Part shown: positions 10,370 through 20,672 of the stretch, piece by piece
Layout: every line of letters starts with the position of its first letter
Numbering within the stretch: the stretch's first letter is position 1
Assembly: GCA_027972325.1 (NCBI GenBank)
Contig: JAPMOS010000186.1
Span: forward strand, 1-59,348
Direction of reading: 5' to 3'
Origin: Paratrimastix pyriformis
Lineage: Eukaryota; Preaxostyla; Paratrimastigidae
Length of the DNA: 59,348 nucleotides
Made by a program: the position numbers and the translations under genes
The notes under the pieces: generated by a model
Seen by the model: the letters and a program-made list of their open reading frames with translations, nothing else
The model's database searches: none
What the model was told of the DNA's origin: nothing

Positions 10370-10633
10370 AGCCACCAAATACCCAAAAAGTTTGCCAAAC
10401 TCAGGGATCATGGTCGAAGTAAAGGAAAGGCGGCTCAGCTGGTCCATGCTCCGGAAGATAGCTCGATGATCGTCGAGCTCGTCAAAGCACAGAAATGGAT
10501 CTTCTTCATCCAGAATAGAAGCATGCTTTTCAATAAAAGCACTGGTTTCGTCGTCCAGATCATCATTCACAGCCGTGATTTCGCAGGCCATAGCCCTGCG
10601 TAAATCGTGTTGAACTGAGAATAGTGCCGGGGG
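10370..10633 (-). mobile_element. SRE copy 3: 5' part with N-terminal ORF
   Basis: On the minus strand the element begins CCCCCGGCAC (10633), like CCCCCCGGCATT at the start of SRE copy 2, and a 42-bp leader precedes ATG at 10591. The encoded start contains VNDDLDDETSAFIEKHASI, then EEDPFLCF, and ends MIPEFGKLFGYLVA. It aligns with the copy 2 segments ENDDLDGDVSNF, NDDPFLRFLNR and MLPELAKLFGYI. After 74 codons the reading frame enters the (ATC)n tract, and no C-terminal block or 3' hairpin is seen. The rest has been lost or replaced by microsatellite growth. Confidence 0.75.
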
Positions 10634-10639
10634 AATGTG

Positions 10640-11132
10640 TTCTCCCACCAGGGTGTTCTCCCTGGCAGGGCACCGCCCGCGTTGGTTCCGCTCGGAACTC
10701 ATTCAGATCTCGAACTCGGACTGGCCGGGGAGGTCCCCTCGGCAAGGGCTCCTTTCGGGACCGCTAAGGCGCGCGTGCCCGCGGTAACGTGTCGACAGAG
10801 GTCACTGCAGAGTCCCCATCACAATCTCGATCTAGGGGAGCCCCGCCACCGGAACATCAGCGACCGTACTACCCGTATCGATTCGCGCTGTCCGACATCG
10901 AACTTTACGTCTTGGGGGCCTAATCCCAAGTTTTTTCCAACGCGGATGGTCCGTCTTTTTCGGCAAGAGCGGAAAGACCGGCCATAGGTCCCGGGGAAGC
11001 CTTCAGGCTTTTTAACCTCGTCAGAAGCGGGAATTGAACCGCCGACCTTCTGTTCTAGTACCTGACGTGCTACCGCCTGTACTAGACCGACCCGACGTAT
11101 TTCAGCATTGTGCGGTGCGAGTTGGTGAGCAG
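10640..11132. other. Non-coding stretch with a DIRS-2 scrap
   Basis: I find no supported gene. Bases 11013-11095 (minus) have a B-box-like GGTTCAATTCC and possible acceptor pairing but no credible anticodon arm. Bases 11098-11132 match DIRS-2 at 40757-40794. Confidence 0.4.
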
Positions 11133-11350
11133 CATTCTCCTTCACGAGTTCGGAGAACGAGGGACAGCCTTCGTGGGATAGCCCCAAACAAACCCAAACC
11201 AAGAAAGAGTCAACACTTGCACAGCAAGCACGCAAAACGGCACTGACATCCAAAAATTTTATCAAAAGAATTTGACATGTCATGTCAGTGCCGGCAGTCG
11301 ACTCGTCCTTTTGCGCACTAAGCAAATCGCAACGCAATCCTTTATCCCGG
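11133..11350 (-). repeat. Dispersed repeat Rp, copy 1
   Basis: Reverse complement of 32640-32854 and, in part, of 24379-24533. It contains CCCCAAACAAACCCAAACC and a hairpin-prone core from CGGCACTGACAT to ATGTCAGTGCCG with an AT-rich loop. The core resembles the promoter-side repeat of DIRS-2 (CGGCACTGAC...CATGTCAG), so Rp may be the terminal region of a related DIRS family. Confidence 0.75.
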
Positions 11351-11439
11351 AGTTCTCCATTTTCTCGGTCCTCTCGGACTCATCTTTCATAGCTTATTGG
11401 GAACTCTGAAGTCAAAGAAAACTGCATCATCGTTGTCCA

Positions 11440-12745
11440 CGGGAGCGGGGTTTGAATGATCGACCTCATCTGTTTTGACAATGTCGCTTTCAAGCTTCAA
11501 CGAGCTCTGGAAAAGATCTGCGCTCTTCTTGGGAACGGTGGGCGGTGCCCTTTGGCTCACGCGCACTCGCTTCCGCGCCACTTCGGCCCCGAGCTCGACG
11601 CCTTCGCTACGATGAGCAATGCTCAGGTGGGGAGGTTCTGGAGCCTGCGGCCAGACCCTTGTGCCGAGGGCCAGGATGCCTTTGTCCAGGATTGGAACAA
11701 GCAGGCAGTCTATGCAAACCCACCGTTCAATCAGGTGGGCCGGGTGTTGAGGTTGATCAGACTTCAGCGAGCCACGGCGATGTTGGTGTTGCCAGTGTGG
11801 AGGTCGGCCACATGGTGGCCGGATCTGATGGGCATGGTCCTCAGAGGGCCACTGCTTCTTCCCAACACCGAGGAGACGTTCCTCCCCGGGTTGGGGGGGA
11901 ACTCGGTGGGAGTGGGCCTGGCACACTGGAGGGCGATGGTTCTTCTGGTGACGGGACGACCACTGAGGGAACGGACGATTCTTCGTCTGTAGACTGCTTC
12001 ATCGAACTGGAGGACCTTCAGGATCCGGTCGCGCTCGGAAGAGTCGCGCCAGACATGTGCCCCATGTTCTGTCCGGAAGGGATGGACGAACGGGCGGTCT
12101 CTATCATGAAGCACGCATGGTCCGGGTCCCGGGCCAAGGCCATCTCCATTGCATTGCGGAGGTGGTCAGTGGGCCGAAGGGAAGGGACTGGATCCTTTTC
12201 AGGCGTCTCCTGTTGGCCTCGTGAACTTCCTAGCGGAGAAGTTTGGTGAGAACAACTTCTCAGCGAAATGGTTTGCGAACATTGCGAGTTGTATATCGAC
12301 AAAGCTCGCGGTCTTGTCAGGAAGACGGATCGGCGCGGATCCTTTGGTCACGACCTTTTTGGAGGCCGTGCGTAAAATGCGGCCCGCGAAGCCTAAGAAT
12401 GAGGAATTGCCTGATCTGGAGGCGTGGAGCGAATGCGAAGCTCCCGAGGGATTTCCTCTTGGGGAAGCTGGCGGTCTTGTTGTTGCTTTCCGGGCTGCGC
12501 CCGGGCGACATGACTCGCATTGCGGTGTCGAAGTCCCGTTTGGGACGGGACCATTCGCTGGCGCTGACGCTGAAAACCAAGACGTCAGGAGGACAATGGG
12601 CCCTCAGGAAGGTGGAATGGCTGCCAGCAGACCCCATCCCACACTGCTGCGCGTCGGAAGTCCTGCAGCGGAAGGTGCCGGGGGATGCCGACTCTTTTTT
12701 CGTGGCTCGAAACCACAAAGGCTCTTGGAGCCCAACGGGTTTCGA
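11440..12745 (+). mobile_element. DIRS-4 fragment (methyltransferase-like and recombinase part)
   Basis: Plus-strand remnant of a different DIRS lineage. A methyltransferase-like segment (PELDAFATMSNAQVGRFW, then AVYANPPFNQVGRVL near 11715) is followed by recombinase N-terminal helices (12050-12420) and LLSGLRPGDMTRIAV near 12495, the first catalytic Arg region. It ends at 12745, where LINE-A's (GT)n tail begins, so the rest of the recombinase is cut off by that insertion. No reverse transcriptase is present. A broken fossil. Confidence 0.75.
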
Positions 12746-12797
12746 GTGTGTGTGTGTTGTGTGTGTGATACTTCCCAGCTTTCGCCGGGTCCGTGCT

Positions 12798-12811
12798 CGG
12801 GCCGAAGCCCG
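12798..12811 (-). promoter_or_regulatory. LINE-A 3' UUCG hairpin
   Basis: On the minus strand CGGGC-TTCG-GCCCG, preceded by TTACCCG and followed about 30 bases later by GTATC and the (AC)n tail. Confidence 0.65.
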
Positions 12812-12930
12812 CGGGTAACATGAACCCCCCGGTCCGCCCTCCCCGCGAGATAAACTCGCAGGATGGGACGTCCCAAGAGGCCCATGGGTCGGCTACCGTC
12901 CCCGAGGGACGGTCACCGCCGACCCCCGGA

Positions 12931-14310
12931 CTACGTCTCCTCGTTCATCCCTTCTTCATTTTTCTCGTTCTTCTTTCGTTGCATGATCGCCAGCAGCATG
13001 GTTTTGCGGAGTGCACCAATTTCGCTCCCAATCTCCTTTTGGGTGTCTTCATCCACAATCCCCAACTCTGCTGCCAGTCTGCAGTCATTCGCGTACATCT
13101 CTCGAAATCCGCACCGCCTCCGAAGTCTTCCCGCAACTTTCCGCACCACCCCCTCTGAGATCCCCCTCCAGTTGTGGAGCACCTCGCCCTCCTTCGGACG
13201 CCCCTCTAGTCAGCCTCCACCTTCCGCGCACCCGCCTCTTTCCGAAGCATATTCTCCAATGCCCACAAGGGGGCTGGGTCCATCTGGAATCTCTCTCGGG
13301 CCCTCTGGTTCTCAAAGAGCAGGATGCCCACGTCGAACGGGGCCTTCCCCGCACCTTTCTCCCCTGTCCGCCAGAAGCTCGGCAGCAGCCAGAAGCCGAA
13401 ACCCCCTTCCTCAATGATAAACAGCTCCTTCAATCGCATGTCCCCCCTCAAGGCCAATCCGACGCCATGCTGCGCCTCCATTCCCTGCACCGGCCGCGTC
13501 CGGTTGGGCTTACCCACCCCGTACGGGACGATTGCGATGCATCGGAAGGCTCTCTTCCCAGCTCTTCCCATTGGACTCTCTGCCCAATCGCCAATTGCCT
13601 TAAATAATCGGTCCATCTCTTCCTGGGGGTTGTACTCCGGGTTGGCAAAGATGAGGAGGTCACGATTCTCCTTGAACAGCCCATACCCATCCAGTCTTCC
13701 ACCCAAAAAACAATCATCTTTGCTGGGTGTTCTGAATTCGGGGAAGCTCAAATCGGCATTCCCAGGATGCGAGAATGCCATCGTTGTCAAACTGCCTGCT
13801 TGTCTGAGCAGAGAGGACACCACGTGGGGGGTCGTCCACGGGTTTCGCAGGGTGCTCTTGTGGGTCTGCCCTTCTGCCATCTCCGTACTCACTCCATCCG
13901 CGTACCGATCGCACAGGTTCGCCACTTCTGTTGAAAATGTTTCCCAGAAGCTGTCCCAGGTTCCTCCACCCATTTTTCTTGGAGCAATTGTTCTGCATCT
14001 TCTGCTCCTTCCCCCTTGTCCAGCCACGCGATCAGTTTGATCGCATTGGCACCACTCCACCTTTCCACGACGCTGCCCATCATCGCCGGGCACTCGAAAA
14101 CCAAATGGTTCGTATAGTCTCTCGCCCCACACCAACATTTCCCATCCCCTTCACCATTGATGTATAATCTGATGTTGGCCGTGATGTAACGCTGCAAGAT
14201 TGCCATCATGGCCAGTCTACCCGACATTTCACACCGCATGGTCTGCGTATTTATTCCGCCATTTCCCGTCTGAGCATTGATGACCACTAGTGCATTCTTG
14301 CACTTCTAGG
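12931..14310 (-). pseudogene. LINE-A C-terminal domain and zinc-knuckle region
   Basis: Minus strand. It carries the KCWCGARDYTNHLVFECP motif (C-x-C-x7-H-x4-C), like the cysteine-histidine knuckle found after RT or RNase H in several LINE clades. Next comes IAIVPYGVGKPNRTRPVQGM, then DVGILLFENQRARERF, and a basic end (AIMQRKKNEKNEEGMNEET). LINE-B and LINE-C carry the same regions with better-preserved frames. Compared with them, LINE-A lacks about 80 bp between the knuckle and the NLCDRYADG stretch, including the MDRLWELIERSRGRWYR part. The frame shifts near 13200 and again around 13890-14290. Confidence 0.8.
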
Positions 14311-14890
14311 CTGTCCTGAAGATGCGCCCTTTGCGGCCCCACTCTTGTAGGTTTTCACGAAAATCTCCCTCCACCGTCTTTCCATCGCTCCGCCGGACAA
14401 GCCGAAATCCCCAGGTCTGCTCTTGCGGCTCCTTGGTGCTCTCCAGTTTTATACTCTGGCCTGCAATCTTGTCCGCCAACCTATTCCCCTCCGCATCCAG
14501 CGATGCCCCTGTCTCCTGGTGCCCCTTTATCCAAACCAGCCTGACCTCGCCCCTATGTTCCTCCAAGATTCGTTGGCCCCTCCGAAGAAGACCCTCAGCC
14601 TTCGACTCGATTAGGTCGGTCGGCGTCCAGTCTCTCCTCATCAGCCCTTCCACCCATCCCTTCGCCACCTTGCTGTCCGTGCGCACCTCCACGTTTGCAT
14701 CCTGTCCCACCCTGATGGCCTCCAGGATGGCCTCAAGCTCTGCCTCATTGTTTGTTTGCCCCCTGCCCGTGCACCTTCTTCCAACCCGCACTGCCAGCAC
14801 CCCGTTGGGTAGCCGCTCCACCACCGCCAGTGCCGCTCGCCGGTCCTTCTTCTTCCTGGATGCACTACCGTCCGTATAGAATGTCCGCCA
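14306..14890 (-). pseudogene. LINE-A RNase H domain
   Basis: The minus strand encodes the RNase H fold. FYTDGS lies near 14885, then TNNEAELEAILEA, then VRTDSKVAKGW, and EGNRLADKIAGQ near 14470. These supply the four acidic catalytic positions (D, E, D, D). The enzyme would remove the RNA strand of the RNA-DNA hybrid after target-primed reverse transcription. It sits between the RT-side thumb region (15898-15203) and the CCHC region. A frameshift separates the first Asp from the rest. Confidence 0.85.
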
Positions 14891-15202
14891 CTTGAGGCTC
14901 CTCTACCGGCACTTCCACCTCGTCGCATTCCGCTCGCAGCGCCTCCATTCTGCTCCTCATGCCGCCATCTTTGTTTCCCTCCTGCTTCGGGCGCCCCCTT
15001 GTTGCATTCGTCGTCCCACTCGCCCCTACCTTCTCTTTTTTACCCTCCCTGTCGCCCTGCGTCTTTCTCCGACACGTCGCCGGCACCACCACCGAGAGCT
15101 TCCCACTCTGCCCCAAAGCCAACTTGGTCTGCTTCTTCCCCTTCTTTGCTTCTCCAGTCTTGCAGCCGGCTCCATTGACCTTGTCCTCGCCATTCCTCTG
15201 CT

Positions 15203-17255
15203 TCAATGCCCTCTGGCTCCTCCCTCGCTCTCTCCATCCTTGCTTTCTCTTTCCTTCTCCGCCGCCTCTTCCTCTCTAATCCGCCTCGCCAGCTTCACGT
15301 ACTCCGTCTCCACTCTGTTCCCCCAGACGCAGACCCGCTCCATGATGGCTTTGACATACTGTGGCTTCCTGCCCTTCCACTGGAACCTACCCCCCACTGT
15401 CAGGTCTGCCACGCTCCTGATCCCCCTCCTCATCAGTGTTTGTCTGTGTTGCTTGGTGATCCTGTGCGGGCTTGCCAATTCCTCCAGTGTTGTTGGCATC
15501 CCATACCCCTGCTCCTCTTTCAGCTCCTCGCCCTCCCTGAGAATGGCCAGATCATTCCTGGACATGACCTGCAGCATCCCCGAGAGGATGCCAGGCATCT
15601 TCTCCTTTCCGTGGAGCCTTCCCCACTTACCCGGGTCATCCAGCAGGGGTTCACTTGTGGTCCACAACTTCTGAAGAAGTGCAATCACCCCACATCCTTG
15701 TTCATCCGCCACTCTCCCCAACAACTGTGTTAGCACCATCATATCATGCACATCCACCGGGTCCTTCAGGCCCATGCCCCCTTCATCCTCCGGGAAGAAA
15801 AGCACCTCCGCCGGATCGCACTTCCCCAGACAGCCACCAATCTCCCTAAAGACCCTCGCATATCTTTGCCGTAGGATCTCCAAGTCCTTCTTTGGCATGG
15901 GGCACTGTCTGGCGGAGGCACGTCGACACGCACTCGTTGATCATCTGCACCATCAACCTCGGGGGGACCTTCTTGTCCATCAGCCTGTGCAGCCTCCCGC
16001 ACATTTTCTGGATGACCTTCTCCGTGTTGACCTTCATGTTCATCTCCTCGTCTATCCAAATCCCCAGGTATCGGATGGCCCCACCCTTCTGCTGGACCTT
16101 GATGACCCGACCCTCACCCAGGTCCAGGTCCGTCTTGCTCTTCACCCCCCCACACAGGTAGTCACACTTGGTCCACGACAGCTGCATGCCCGCCTCCTCC
16201 ACCTTCCGTCTCACTGTGTTGACCAACCGGACCATCTGCTCCTTGGTTCGAGTGACCAGCATAACATCGTCAGCAAAGGCAAGGACTTTCACCTTCCTCC
16301 CACTATCCAGGATATACCCACCTTCCTGCTTTCGCACCTCTGCCAGCACTTCTCCATGAATGAGATAAAGAGCAGACACGAAAGCGGGTCCCCCTGGCTG
16401 ATACCCCTTTCTATGTCGTAGCTCTCTGTCAGTCCGTACCCTGTGATCACTCTCGCCTCCTTCCCTCGTACAGACTATCTACGTACCTGATGAATGCCTC
16501 CTCCACCCCCATCCGTCTCAACCCCCTCCTCAGTGCGTCCATGTCCACCGTGTCGTATGCTTTTTTTATGTCCAATGAGCACATATGGAACTCTCGACCT
16601 CCCATAATTTTCGAGTCAGTGAGCACTCCCATAATCTCTGCGATTGGGGTCTCAATCCTCCGACCCCTCAAGAATCCAAACTGCTCCGCCCCAAACACTT
16701 GCTTCTCTACGCACCAGTCTTGAAACCGCGACGCCACCACCACCTGCAGCCCCTTCAGAAAAACTTGGATCAAAGTGATCGGTCTCCTTACTGCCGGGTC
16801 CCCCGGGTGCTCCGTCTGCGATTTCGTGGCCATAAACACCGAGCTAACTTGAGCTCCTGCGGCACCTCACTCTTTTCCAGCATCTCATTATATCTCCTTC
16901 TCATCCACTCCTTGATCTCATCCTGACAGGCGTGAATCATCTCCGCCGTCACCCCGTCCGGGCCCGCTGCCTTGCCATCTGGGAGTGCTCCCAGGATCGT
17001 TTCAACGTCATGCATGGTAAGGGGGGCCATGATGACCCTCTCCTCCTCTTGAGACCTTCCCACCGGTGCCTGCTTCATCGGCATCACTCTCCTTGCCAGG
17101 TCCGCCATGAATTCCCTCCATCCCCTCTTCACCAATTCTGGATCTGTCACCACCTTATCCACCTTGCCTTCACCGTTCTTGGTGGCATACGCCGTGACGG
17201 GCGCCACCCCGTCAGTCATTATGCCCTTATATATCCGTTTGCGTTTTCCCTCCAA
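15203..17255 (-). pseudogene. LINE-A reverse transcriptase
   Basis: Minus strand, in three overlapping frames. RT motif 0 is LPDGKAAGPDGVTAEMI (about 16990). The next frame carries FGFLRGRRIETPIAE and HMCSLDIKKAYDTVDM, the motif A Asp region. The third carries the catalytic LAFADDVMLVT near 16275, followed by TKCDYLCGG and IRYLGIWIDEE. The rest is the thumb and connection region (GGCLGKCDPAEVLFFPEDEGG). FADD is the usual form in LINE RTs. At least two frameshifts within the RT make this copy inactive. Confidence 0.88.
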
Positions 17256-17273
17256 CGCCCTGTCCCGCTTCTT

Positions 17274-17798
17274 CTAGTGCATGCTTCTCATCTTTGCCAA
17301 TTGGCGCTGCATCTCCCTCCTCCTTTCCGAGTCCCTCTCCTCCACCGCCCTCCGCCGCAGCTTCCTCATGCGGTAGGGCTCGTAGTCCCGATCCGTATTT
17401 GTAACCTCCCGGTACCCAAACACATGCCCCGCCGTTTCCCTCAGGATCCGACCCATCTGTTCGAATGACAGCTCCTCCCCCTTCCCCGATGCCTTTCGAA
17501 TCATCTCCGCCACCTTCCTCCTATATGAGCCCATCTTCTCCACCAACACATCATACTCTTCTCTCCCTTTTTCACGCAGCAACGCGTCCAAGTCCGACCT
17601 GGACGGGCAAATGGCCATCTTCCTCCTTGTCGTCCCCGCCCATGCCGGCAGCATGTTCCTCAAGTCAGTCACGACCATGTGATGATCTGTAACTTCGCTC
17701 CACTGTATCTCCTCATTTCTCCATACCCATAGGTTATCGAGCATCCTTGCCATCGTCCCTTGCGTTGCGAGGCAAAGGTCCAACCGAGCCACCCCTTT
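17274..17798 (-). pseudogene. LINE-A endonuclease C-terminus and linker
   Basis: The minus strand gives VARLDLCLATQGTMARML, then EVTDHHMVVTDLRNML. The SDHH-type motif followed by a hydrophobic strand is the C-terminal signature of apurinic-like (exo-endo-phos) LINE endonucleases, here TDHH. A charged helical linker follows (EKGREEYDVLVEKMGSYRRK). The N-terminal two thirds of the endonuclease are missing because LINE-B's 3' end lies at 17799. Confidence 0.75.
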
Positions 17799-17845
17799 GT
17801 GTGTGTGTGTGTGTGATACTTCCCGGCTTACGCCGAGTCCGTTAT

Positions 17846-17859
17846 CGGGCCGAAGCCCG
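17846..17859 (-). promoter_or_regulatory. LINE-B 3' UUCG hairpin
   Basis: CGGGC-TTCG-GCCCG on the minus strand, preceded by ATGTTACCCG. A second small stem CGGC-TTAC-GCCG lies just before the GTATC-(AC)n tail. Confidence 0.65.
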
Positions 17860-17978
17860 CGGGTAACATAGACCTCCCGGTCCGCCCTCCCCGCGAGACA
17901 AGCTCGCAAGAAGGAACGCCCCAAGTGGTCCATGGGTCGGCTCGCGCCCACAAGGGGCGGTCACCGCCGACACTCGGA

Positions 17979-19673
17979 CTACGTCCCTTCGTCCATCCCT
18001 TCCTCGTTCTTCTCGTTCTTCTTCCGTTGCTTGATCGCTACAAGCATAGTTCTCCGCAGTCCACCCAGTTCGCTCCCAATCTCCTTCTGGGTCTCTTCAT
18101 CCACAATCCCCAGCTCTGCTGCCAGTCTGCAGTCATTCGCGTAGATTTCCCTAAGCCCGCACCGTCTTCGCAGTCTCCCAGCAACTTTCTTCACCACACC
18201 TTCTGAAATCCCCCTCCAGTTATAGAGCACTTCGCCCTCCTTCGGACGCCCCTCATAGTCAGCCTCCACTCTTCGCGCTCCCGCCTCCTTTCGCAACATG
18301 TTCTCCAATGCCCACAAGGGGGCTGGGTCCATCGGGAATCTCTCTCGGGCCCGCTGGTTCTCGAAGAGCAGAATGCCCACGTCAAACGGGGCCTTCCCGC
18401 ACCTTTCTCCCCGTCCGCCAGAAGCTCGGCAGCCAGAAGCTGAAGCCCCTTCCTCAATGATAAACAGCTCCTTCAGTTGCATGTCCCCCCTCAGCGCCAA
18501 ACCGACTCCATGCTGCGCCTTCATTCCCTGCACCGGCCGCGTCCGGTTTGGCTTACCCACTCCGTACGGGACTATCGCGATACATCGGAAGGCTCTCTTC
18601 CCAGCTCTACCAATTGGGCTCTCCGCCCAATCGCCAATTGCCGGAAATAACCGGTCCATCTCCTCCTGTGGGTTGTACTCCGGGTTGGCAAAGATGAGGA
18701 GGTCGCGATTCTCCTTAAACAACCCGTAGCCATCCAGTCTTCCACCCAAAACCAGTCATCCTTGCTGGGCGTTCTGAATTCAGGGAAGCTCAAATCGGCA
18801 TTCCCAGGATGCGAGAATGCCATCGTTGTCAAACTGCCTGCTTGTCTGAGCAGAGAGGACACCACGTGGGGTCGTCCACTGGTTTCGCAGGGTGCTCTTG
18901 TGGGTCTGCCCTTCTGCCATCTCCGTACTCATCCCATCCACATATCGATCGCAGAGGTTCGCCACTTCTGTGGTGAACATTTCCCAGAAGCTGTCCCAGG
19001 TTCGGGCGCGGTACCAGCGCCCCCGCGATCGCTCGATGAGCTCCCAGAGTCTGTCCATCGCTATTTGCTTACCTCTCACCTGCACACTTTGACCCATAGG
19101 CTCCACCCATTTTTCTTGGAGCAATTGTTCTGCATCTTCTGCTCCTTCCCCCTTGTCCAGCCACGCGATCAGTTTGATCGCATTGGCACCACTCCACCTT
19201 TCAGCGACACTGCCCATCATAGCCGGGCATTCAAAAACCAAATGGTTCGTATAGTCTCTCGCCCCACACCAACATTTCCCATCCCCTTCACCATTGATGT
19301 AGAATCTGATGTTGGCCGTGATGTACCGCTGCAAGATTGCCATCATGGCCAGTCTGCCCGACATTTCGCATCGCATGGTCTGCGTATTTATTCCGCCATT
19401 TCCCGTCTGAGCATTGATGACCACCAGTGCGTTCTTGCGTTTCCGGGCCGCCCTGGAGATGCGTCCGCGGCGGCTGAAGGACTGGAGGCTTGTGCGAAAG
19501 TCTCCCTCCACCTCCTCCCCGTCGCATTGGTGAACCAACCGAAAACCCCAGGTCCGTTTTTGTTGCACCTTGCCTATGTCCTGTTTGATGCTTTGCCCGG
19601 CAATCTTGTCTGCCAATCTGTTCCCCTCCGCATCCAGCGATGCCCCTGTCTCCTGGTGCCCCTTCACCCACAC
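17979..19673 (-). pseudogene. LINE-B C-terminal region with CCHC motif
   Basis: Minus strand. It starts in the last RNase H motif (GHQETGASLDAEGNRLADKI), then the KCWCGARDYTNHLVFECP knuckle, then the WDSFWEMFTTEVANLCDRY helix, then the C-terminal block with IAIVPYGVGKPNRTRPVQGM and the basic end EGMDEGT. It differs from LINE-C by small indels near 18400 and 18760 that shift the frame, so LINE-B is not intact. It is the best internal reference for reading LINE-C and LINE-D. Confidence 0.8.
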
Positions 19674-20025
19674 CAGCCGGACACCCCCTGTGCTCCTTCA
19701 GAATTCGCTGTCCCCTTCGGAGGAGGCCCTCAGCCTTCGACTCGATCAGGTCCGTCGGAGTCCAGTCGTCCTTCATCAGCCTCTCCACCCATCCCTTTGC
19801 CACCTTACTGTCCGTGCGCACCTCCACGTTTGCATCCTGTCCCACTCTGATGGCTTCCAGGATGGCCTCCAGCTCTGCCTCATTGTTTGTTTGCCCTTTT
19901 CCCGTGCACCTTCTCCCGACCCGCACAGCCAGTGCCCCATTGGACAGCCGCTCCACCACCGCCAATGCCGCTCGCCGGTCCTTCTTCTTCTTGGTCGCGC
20001 TACCATCTGTGTAAAAGTCCGCCAC
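19630..20025 (-). pseudogene. LINE-B RNase H domain
   Basis: The minus strand has ADFYTDGSATKKKKDRR, then TNNEAELEAILEAIRV, then EVRTDSKVAKGWVERL. The fourth acidic position (GNRLADKIAG) follows in the next frame at about 19610. The motif order matches LINE-A closely. It is preceded by a Lys/Arg/Glu-rich linker (20500-20030) without a recognised domain. Confidence 0.85.
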
Positions 20026-20539
20026 TTCAGCTCGGGCTCCTCCACCCGCACCTCCACCTCCTCACACTCCGCCCGCAGTGCCTCCCATCGCCTCCACATT
20101 GCCTCGTCCCACTTGCCCGCTTTCATCCGGCTCTTCTTGCTTTCCCCGTTTTGGTCCAGGTGCCTCTCCGCCCCCCTCTTCTTGTCGCTGGCTTCAACAT
20201 GCATCCTCTCCGTTTCGCCATCCCCTTGCTCGTCGGGCTTCCCTTTCTTGGCGGCCTCACACCCCGGCTCCCCGCTTCGGCGTTTCCTGTTCTTCGCCAC
20301 GACCACCAGCTTTCCTCCTTGCCCCACCATCAGCTTGGCTTGTCTCATCTTCCTCTTCGGGTCTGGGATCCCGTGATCCTCCCCACCATCCTCCTCTCTC
20401 TTGCCTGTATCCCGTCCCGTCCTCTCTCGGCTCTCCTCCTTTTCCTGTTCCGTCCTTGCCCTCTTTCGATCTCTTTCTGCCACTTCTTCCTCTCGGATCC
20501 TCCTCGCCAGCTTAACATATTCCGTCTCCACTTTGTTCC

Positions 20540-20672
20540 CCGGACGGGTGATCGTTCGCTGGTCTCTGAGTGGAGACCCAACATGAGACCACCGAACACC
20601 ATCATCACCATCATCATCACCATCATATTCCATCCATCATCATCAGCAGCACACGGCGGCAACAACACTGGG
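20540..20672. repeat. About 130-bp insertion inside LINE-B
   Basis: LINE-A reads continuously across the equivalent place (CTTTGTTCCCCCAGACGCAG, 15317). LINE-B instead carries an insert with the 58-bp repeat also found at 3085-3142, then ATC-rich triplets and a CACACACAC run. It may be a short non-autonomous element. No clear target duplication is visible. Confidence 0.6.

Larger units (their letters stand above)
12746..17798 (-). mobile_element. LINE-A: APE/RNase H-type LINE, 5'-truncated
   Basis: About 5 kb on the minus strand. In reading order it has the end of an apurinic-type endonuclease (RLDLCLATQG, then VTDHHMVVTDL), reverse transcriptase, RNase H, a CCHC-like motif, a C-terminal domain, then a 3' UTR with hairpin CGGGC-TTCG-GCCCG (12811-12798) and a GTATC-(AC)n tail (12767-12746). 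The 5' side is cut at 17798 by the 3' end of LINE-B, which inserted into the endonuclease. LINE-A itself landed in DIRS-4. Several frameshifts show that it is older than LINE-B and LINE-C. Confidence 0.9.

Noticed and set aside
11013-11095. tRNA-like sequence on the minus strand (B-box-like GGTTCAATTCC, possible acceptor pairing CGTCGGG/TCTGACG)
   Set aside because: The T-stem is imperfect and no anticodon arm with a T at position 33 can be drawn. At best a tRNA-derived SINE head or a pseudogene.
12943-20376. Many plus-strand frames across LINE-A and LINE-B
   Set aside because: Antisense of the RT, RNase H and C-terminal domains. No motifs on the plus strand.
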